A stretch of DNA of 64,000 bases from contig NC_135007.1 in the NCBI RefSeq assembly GCF_051020985.1, positions 5,709,501 to 5,773,500 on the forward strand, in the 5' to 3' direction. Below the pieces are notes generated by a model. It made no database searches. It was not told the origin of the DNA and saw nothing but the letters and a program-made list of their open reading frames with translations. Origin of the DNA: Nomia melanderi. Its lineage: Eukaryota > Arthropoda > Insecta > Hymenoptera > Halictidae. This document shows positions 60,379 through 64,000 of the stretch, one piece after another. Each line of letters begins with the position of its first letter. The stretch's first letter is position 1. Made by a program: the position numbers and the translations under genes.

Positions 60379-61450
60379 TCAGAGGTGCTGTGCGTCTTTG
60401 CCGATGACACGAAAAGAAGCAAAGAAAACGCTTGTGGCCTCGCGCGCGCGCGCTCGCTCGCGCAAGCCTGGACCCGTTTCTCGAGGTCTTCGAGAAGCGA
60501 AGGCGGCCTATGACCGCGCGTAACAACATTGAGAACCAGAACCCAGATCTCCGGAACCGGTTCTCGGTTGGAAAACAATTTTACGATCTCGAGGGAGAGC
60601 CGAACGGCAGCGGGGAACGGCGGGGGATGACAGGAACAGAAAGTACAGGGGAGAGAAAAGGAAAGATTCGACGATGAGGAGCGGTATGTCTCAACGAACC
60701 TCCACCATTCCCCAGATGGAACATATATCCTCGTCAACCTCTTGAGGAGAGCAGGGAGAGGATCAACACAAAGATGAAGGAAGAAAGCAAATAAGTAAGA
60801 AAGAGGGAAGAAAAGAACAAAAAAGAGCAAAAACAAAAAGAAAACGGATGAACACGTGACATCACGATTTGCGGGGACAATAATTCAGACCTCTTTCTCC
60901 CCCCCTCCCTCTCCTCTCTCTCTTTCTCACACACTGGTTAACTCTTTTTTGCACCTCTTAAACCCCCTCGTTGCTCCCTCCTCCAATTTACGTGACTTCA
61001 AAGACTCTCTCGAGAGATCTACCGAGCTACGAAGATAACAGACACGTACGGCTCCGCTAGGAATCGAAACTCGCTCCCGTTGGCCTCTCGATGCTATTGC
61101 GTAACGCGGTGCCGGTAGCAGTGGCGGCGGAAAGAAAAACATTAGAAATGCAAGACGCGATCGAGTCGGCGAACGCGTACCGCAAACTTGTCTCGTAATG
61201 ACCGGACTCGCCGGCTACCGAGAAGCGCCACGCCGCGAACCGTTCATTATGTCTTCGAACACCGCCGAATAATCCCATTCCCAGCCGGCAATTTTCGGCG
61301 GAACGCTGGACCAGCTAGGGAGAACCGGGCCGTGGAACGTTTATGAATGAATCTGGCATAGTTTTGCATGCAAATCGGCTGTCGCACGAGCCCCGCAACG
61401 TGACGAGCTACTAAATCTCTATTGGCCGTGGCTCTAGGCAACGATGGAGC
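60379..61450 (-). promoter_or_regulatory. GC-rich block: possible sestrin 5' UTR and promoter
   Basis: CpG-rich tract with alternating CG runs near 60440-60460 and a strongly purine-rich + strand at 60590-60850, falling back to AT-rich DNA after about 61450. No TATA box was singled out. The 153-codon - strand frame at 60375-60836 is low in complexity and unlike any family I know. Confidence 0.3.
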
Positions 61451-64000
61451 CAACACTGAATACGGGTTAGTTGGGTATTCTATTCGTTTGTCCCCACTTT
61501 CGGGATTCTTAGAACGAATGCATGGAGCAAGAAAATTCAGTTATTTTGGTTTATTTTGTCGAGAGAAGATTCTGTTGTACAGAACGTTTAAATGCGATTT
61601 CCCACGAACAGGTTAAGTCCTTGCGAAATAATTCATGTATTGTTTTTACTAAGTTATTTGGAAAATTGGTGTCGGAAGAGTTAATATTCTTGGAGTCGCG
61701 TTATCAGTATGTTTTTTCTGAAATTTTTCTTCTGTGATTAGACCGTGAATGTTTCTATGTTTACAGTGCTGCTATTTTTAAAATGATACATTAATCTTTC
61801 TCGACGTGAACCTTAATGGGAGCCCAGACAATTTTGCGGCAGATAAATTATTTTTAAAATAGAAAATCGTATAAAATATTGTAGCAACTTCAACCGCCAA
61901 CTATTTCGATATAACGAGGGCCAAGTTTTCAATTAACGTGGGATCGTAATAGTTGAGATGCCACTCGTAAACGTTGGATCTCTGATAAATTCATTGACGC
62001 CTTAAATTTCACGATGAATCCGCATCGACGGATGGATTTTAATGTTCAAACGTGTTTGGTTAAGTTATTTGAACGTCCCCGGCAAATAAACAAACATTAG
62101 CAAACAAAGTATTGCGACCTTTCGCGTTTGCGATAAAATCAATATGATTTTAAGGAAATGAGAAAGAGATGTGCAATGACATCGTCGAAAACGTTGTAAT
62201 GCTACCCAGTTTAACGATGTAGAATTTATATCAGAAAATCTTCTATATTATTTTCAATCATATTCTGACTACTATATTAATGTTTTACTTATCAGTAGTT
62301 ATTTAAATATTTTAAATAACATTGATCAACGACTAATAAAGTTGCACTAAACCTGTTTGCAATAATAACAATTAGAATCGTGAACAAATAATTTGGAATA
62401 AAGTAAGCTAATAAATTCTTTTGGGATTACTGTTTAGAAGAAAATTATTAAATGAATTGTTTAGATACAGTAGAGACATTTAAAGGTCTGTTAATAGACT
62501 TTCGGTAGATAAAAGCATGAAGAATGAGAAAACAAACGTGTAAGCACCACTTTTATTCTTATTTACTGACAATTTAAATTCTTGAATAAACATATGCGTA
62601 CCGTTAAAACTGCGTATTAGAGGAATAGAAACATGCATTCTTTAGTTTGCAATAAATTTGGCAACGTAGATATGGTATTGCACGCGCTAAAGTTGAAAAC
62701 GAAAATATTAGCTAACCAAACATGTTCCTGTGGCATTTAAAATTAAAATTAAACCACGAAACCACTCAAACCTATATGACTACCTAATCTGTATTGCAAT
62801 TTACGACTTTCATTTACCTAATTCAGGGTGACGAATACATTATAGCTACCATTATTACTCCACCAACGTTCAGTTCTCTGTACCATGGAAACGTTATAGT
62901 TGTTATTTCATTAGCTCACTTCAACCACATTCTAATAATTTAATTGATTAATTTCTGGAAATCAAGGGACTTACGTCCAAACATGTTTCAAATATCGATA
63001 AACTAAATTTAAAATAGTCATATATTAACATGTCAATACATAAAACAAATTGGAACATTTATTTTTCGAACTTCGTCAAAAATTCAATTTCTATCTAGAG
63101 AAGTTAATCCCAGTATCTTAATTAATACCAACATCGTAATAACGACTTTAACTAAAATTTCAATGGCTTTATTATAATCCCAATTTCTTCATAATACTCT
63201 TAATTAATCCTATTATCGGCAAAAAGATACTTTCGTTCTCAACGTCTCGCATAAAACAGAACTACATTCAATGTAATCGCCGAAGAAGCGAGAGACTGGA
63301 TCATAGGAACGGAATCAAAAATCGCCGAGAATTTTGCAACGTAGCATAGTCAATAATGTTGAATTAAGTTTGCATAGCTAATCGCGATAAACGGATGACG
63401 TCCGTCGGCTACTATTTTGCAGAGGGAACGAGTCAACATACACGCTGGCGACGGTGACGGTGCGCCGACGGGCTGTTTACGCGGTCATAATACTGTACGC
63501 GTGAGCCCGTGCATCGCCGGTGAATATAGAGTTTCGTTTCTTCAAGTAGCAGAGATAAGAGGAAGTCCACCGTGTTGCAAAATGCGGAACCCGACACGTT
63601 AAAATTATTACATAAAAGTGGCACAAGCAGCAGACATTTAATTGCGTTCCTCGCGTTAATTCCGATTACGTAAGTCTCACCGATAAAATTACGATGCACT
63701 AGAGTTCGTTTCTCGAAAGAAGTGGTATGTCGGCCGCGACAGTTAATGCCAATCTCGCTCCGACCACCCAAACGTTACGACCCCAAACCGACTCGAAGTG
63801 GGAGTGGACAGTTATCGTCTTCTAGATTTGTCACTCTACATCTTTTCCTTCAAAAAGCATACCGATTCTCAGAATAAGCAAACAAAATTAAGAAATTAAC
63901 ACTAGTACTATCAAGTGAATCAATCTAACTGATTCCTAATTTCTTCTTTTGTAATTATTGAAAAGGCACAGAAGCTTTCCTTAGGAAGTACTAAATAAAC
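61450..64000. other. AT-rich flank without recognised genes
   Basis: Only short chance frames. A GC-richer patch at about 63380-63600 and the start of a TTAA-type element at 63897 are the only structure seen. Confidence 0.5.
63897..64000. mobile_element. TTAA-type MITE, cut by the window end
   Basis: TTAACACTAGTACTATCAAG is a type A/B terminus; the rest of the element would lie to the right of the window. Confidence 0.45.

Noticed and set aside
60375..60836. 153-codon - strand frame with a hydrophobic start
   Set aside because: The opening is Phe/Leu-rich because the + strand is A/G-rich; no domain, and it overlaps the candidate sestrin first exon.

Overview
This is eukaryotic, AT-rich, intron-containing DNA. 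The protein matches, the small intron-separated exons, the patchy GC-rich and CpG-rich islands in an AT-rich background and the many TTAA-flanked short elements suggest an insect, most likely an aculeate hymenopteran such as a bee. The taxon is an inference; the two genes are seen directly.

The window holds the 3' halves of two convergent genes. (1) On the + strand, 4679-10676, seven exons encode the membrane and C-terminal part of a kainate-type ionotropic glutamate receptor: M1, pore loop with a genomic Gln at the Q/R site, M3 with the SYTANLAAF gate, ligand-binding lobe S2, M4 and a polyglutamine cytoplasmic tail. Its N-terminal exons (amino-terminal domain and S1) lie left of the window; 1-4678 is intron. 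(2) On the - strand, 34249 down to 20621, six exons encode almost all of a sestrin, the leucine and stress sensor that acts through GATOR2 on TORC1. All splice phases agree and give 440 residues ending in the family signature at the C terminus. A possible first coding exon (five codons, preceded by an in-frame stop) lies at 60364-60378, which would make intron 1 about 26 kb.

Layout: 1-4678 receptor intron; 4679-10676 receptor exons; 10677 to about 12500 probable receptor 3' UTR; 12500-13955 AT-rich intergenic DNA with a mariner relic; about 13956-20620 a GC-rich, microsatellite-rich tract that reads best as a 6.6 kb sestrin 3' UTR; 20621-34249 sestrin exons and introns; 34250-60363 giant intron (inferred) with GC-rich islands, a possible nested TATA promoter at 51190 and many small transposons; 60220-61450 GC-rich block that may be the sestrin first exon and promoter; 61450-64000 AT-rich flank.

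The noncoding DNA is full of about 200-260 bp elements bounded by TTAA and carrying terminal inverted repeats (at least five TIR types, 18 copies or fragments). They look like non-autonomous piggyBac-type MITEs. There are also palindromic mariner-type MITEs and one about 870 bp element with long inverted repeats. I found no tRNA or rRNA gene, CRISPR array, prokaryotic feature or autonomous transposase.
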